DNA of 5,864 bases from Deltaproteobacteria bacterium (GTDB lineage: Bacteria > Desulfobacterota > Desulfobaccia > Desulfobaccales > 0-14-0-80-60-11), in NCBI GenBank assembly GCA_019308625.1, contig JAFDHU010000099.1, positions 1 through 5,864 of the forward strand, given 5' to 3'. This document shows positions 5,487 to 5,864 of this stretch, one piece after another. The position numbers and the translations under genes are program-made. Below the pieces are notes generated by a model, which worked only from the letters and a program-made list of their open reading frames with translations, had not been told where the DNA came from and made no database searches. Every line of letters begins with the position of its first letter. Positions within the stretch are counted from its first letter, which is position 1.

Positions 5487-5864
5487 CTACATTTCCCACA
5501 TTTCCTCCCGGCAGGCCTGGCACTGCTTCAAAGGGATCAGCTCCTCCTGGGTGGCATCCCGCACCTCCAGGACCTGCACCTGGTAGTAAAGATCCTCGTC
5601 GGCCAGAGGATGGTTCAAATCCAGGACTACGTGGTCCTGGTGGACTTCCTTGATAGTAAGGGGATACTCGGGCGGAAAGGGCAGCACCGAGGGCAGCACT
5701 TTCTGGCCGGGCTTGAGCTCCCGGTCCTGGGGGAATACCTTCTTGCTCCATACCTGGACATTCTCCGGGTCATAAAAGCCGAAGGCTTCCGCTGCAGGCA
5801 CCACAAATTCCAGATATTCTCCCACCGCGGCCCCCCACAGGCGGCGCTCCAGGCCCGGTAGCAG
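5487..5864 (-). CDS. slyD: SlyD-type FKBP peptidyl-prolyl cis-trans isomerase (N-terminus outside window)
   Basis: The frame is open to the right edge and ends with TAG at 5489-5487, leaving 125 C-terminal residues. The visible part starts LLPGLERRLWGAAVGE, the FKBP core after the missing first 40 or so residues. It continues with PAAEAFGFYDPENVQVW (23-39), the PxxAYG-type active-site strand in a slightly altered form. An insert-in-flap-like chaperone region follows at about 43-90, with LDLNHPLADEDLYYQVQV (81-98), and then VRDATQEEL (101-109). This order is diagnostic of SlyD-like FKBPs, which catalyse proline isomerisation and aid folding in the cytoplasm. The protein ends soon after with C115-x2-C118 and has no His-rich metal-binding tail such as that of E. 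coli SlyD. A GTG at 5825 is in frame but cannot be the true start, because conserved sequence continues upstream of it. The gene converges on the ferredoxin gene, and no functional tie to dsr is evident. Confidence 0.9.
   Translation of the reverse strand: MLPGLERRLWGAAVGEYLEFVVPAAEAFGFYDPENVQVWSKKVFPQDRELKPGQKVLPSVLPFPPEYPLTIKEVHQDHVVLDLNHPLADEDLYYQVQVLEVRDATQEELIPLKQCQACREEMWEM

Noticed and set aside
5464..5861. Open frames at 5464-5751 (-) and 5610-5861 (+) overlapping the slyD-like gene
   Set aside because: Both are out of frame with the clear FKBP sequence and show no family resemblance.
1..5864. CRISPR arrays, tRNA or rRNA genes, insertion sequences
   Set aside because: No regularly spaced repeats, no tRNA-like or rRNA-like sequence, and no transposase or terminal inverted repeats were seen; nearly all of the window is accounted for by the listed genes.

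Overview
The window holds the core of a dissimilatory sulfite reductase (dsr) locus from a sulfate- or sulfite-reducing bacterium, most likely a member of the Desulfobacterota (the former Deltaproteobacteria). The assignment rests on bacterial-type DsrA and DsrB followed directly by DsrD and DsrN, on strong AGGAGG ribosome binding sites, and on moderately GC-rich coding sequence. DsrD is typical of organisms that run Dsr in the reductive direction and is generally absent from sulfur oxidisers. Genus and species cannot be fixed from what is visible.

Layout. Positions 1-813 (+) are the C-terminal part of an M16-family peptidase-like protein whose start lies outside the window. A short AT-rich gap (814-918) carries a candidate sigma-70 promoter. 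A tight co-directional cluster follows: dsrA (919-2178), dsrB (2224-3300), dsrD (3314-3559) and dsrN (3559-5016). dsrD and dsrN overlap by one base (TGATG). A 207-base gap then holds a second candidate promoter and a leader with an 8-bp inverted repeat. It precedes a small ferredoxin gene (5224-5412), which ends at a strong intrinsic terminator (5433-5465). On the opposite strand, converging on that terminator, is a SlyD-type FKBP peptidyl-prolyl isomerase (5487-5864), cut by the right edge.

How the genes work together. DsrA and DsrB form the sirohaem/[4Fe-4S] enzyme that reduces sulfite, the last step of sulfate respiration, in the cytoplasm. DsrD is a small winged-helix-like protein known to activate DsrAB. 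DsrN is a CobB/CbiA-type glutamine amidotransferase thought to amidate sirohaem to the siroamide found in some Dsr enzymes. The ferredoxin is a plausible low-potential electron carrier but has no demonstrated partner. DsrC and the membrane complex DsrMKJOP are not in the window.

The most notable points are these. The ferredoxin has Asp in place of one cluster-I cysteine, so it has seven cysteines and probably a 3Fe/4Fe-convertible cluster. A 16-base motif (one mismatch) containing TTGTGAAAAAAAG lies at about the same place downstream of the -35 box in both the dsrA and the ferredoxin promoter, which suggests shared regulation, possibly by a Rex- or CRP/FNR-like factor. I found no wholly new system: the locus is a recognisable dsr operon with some regulatory and cofactor details worth testing.
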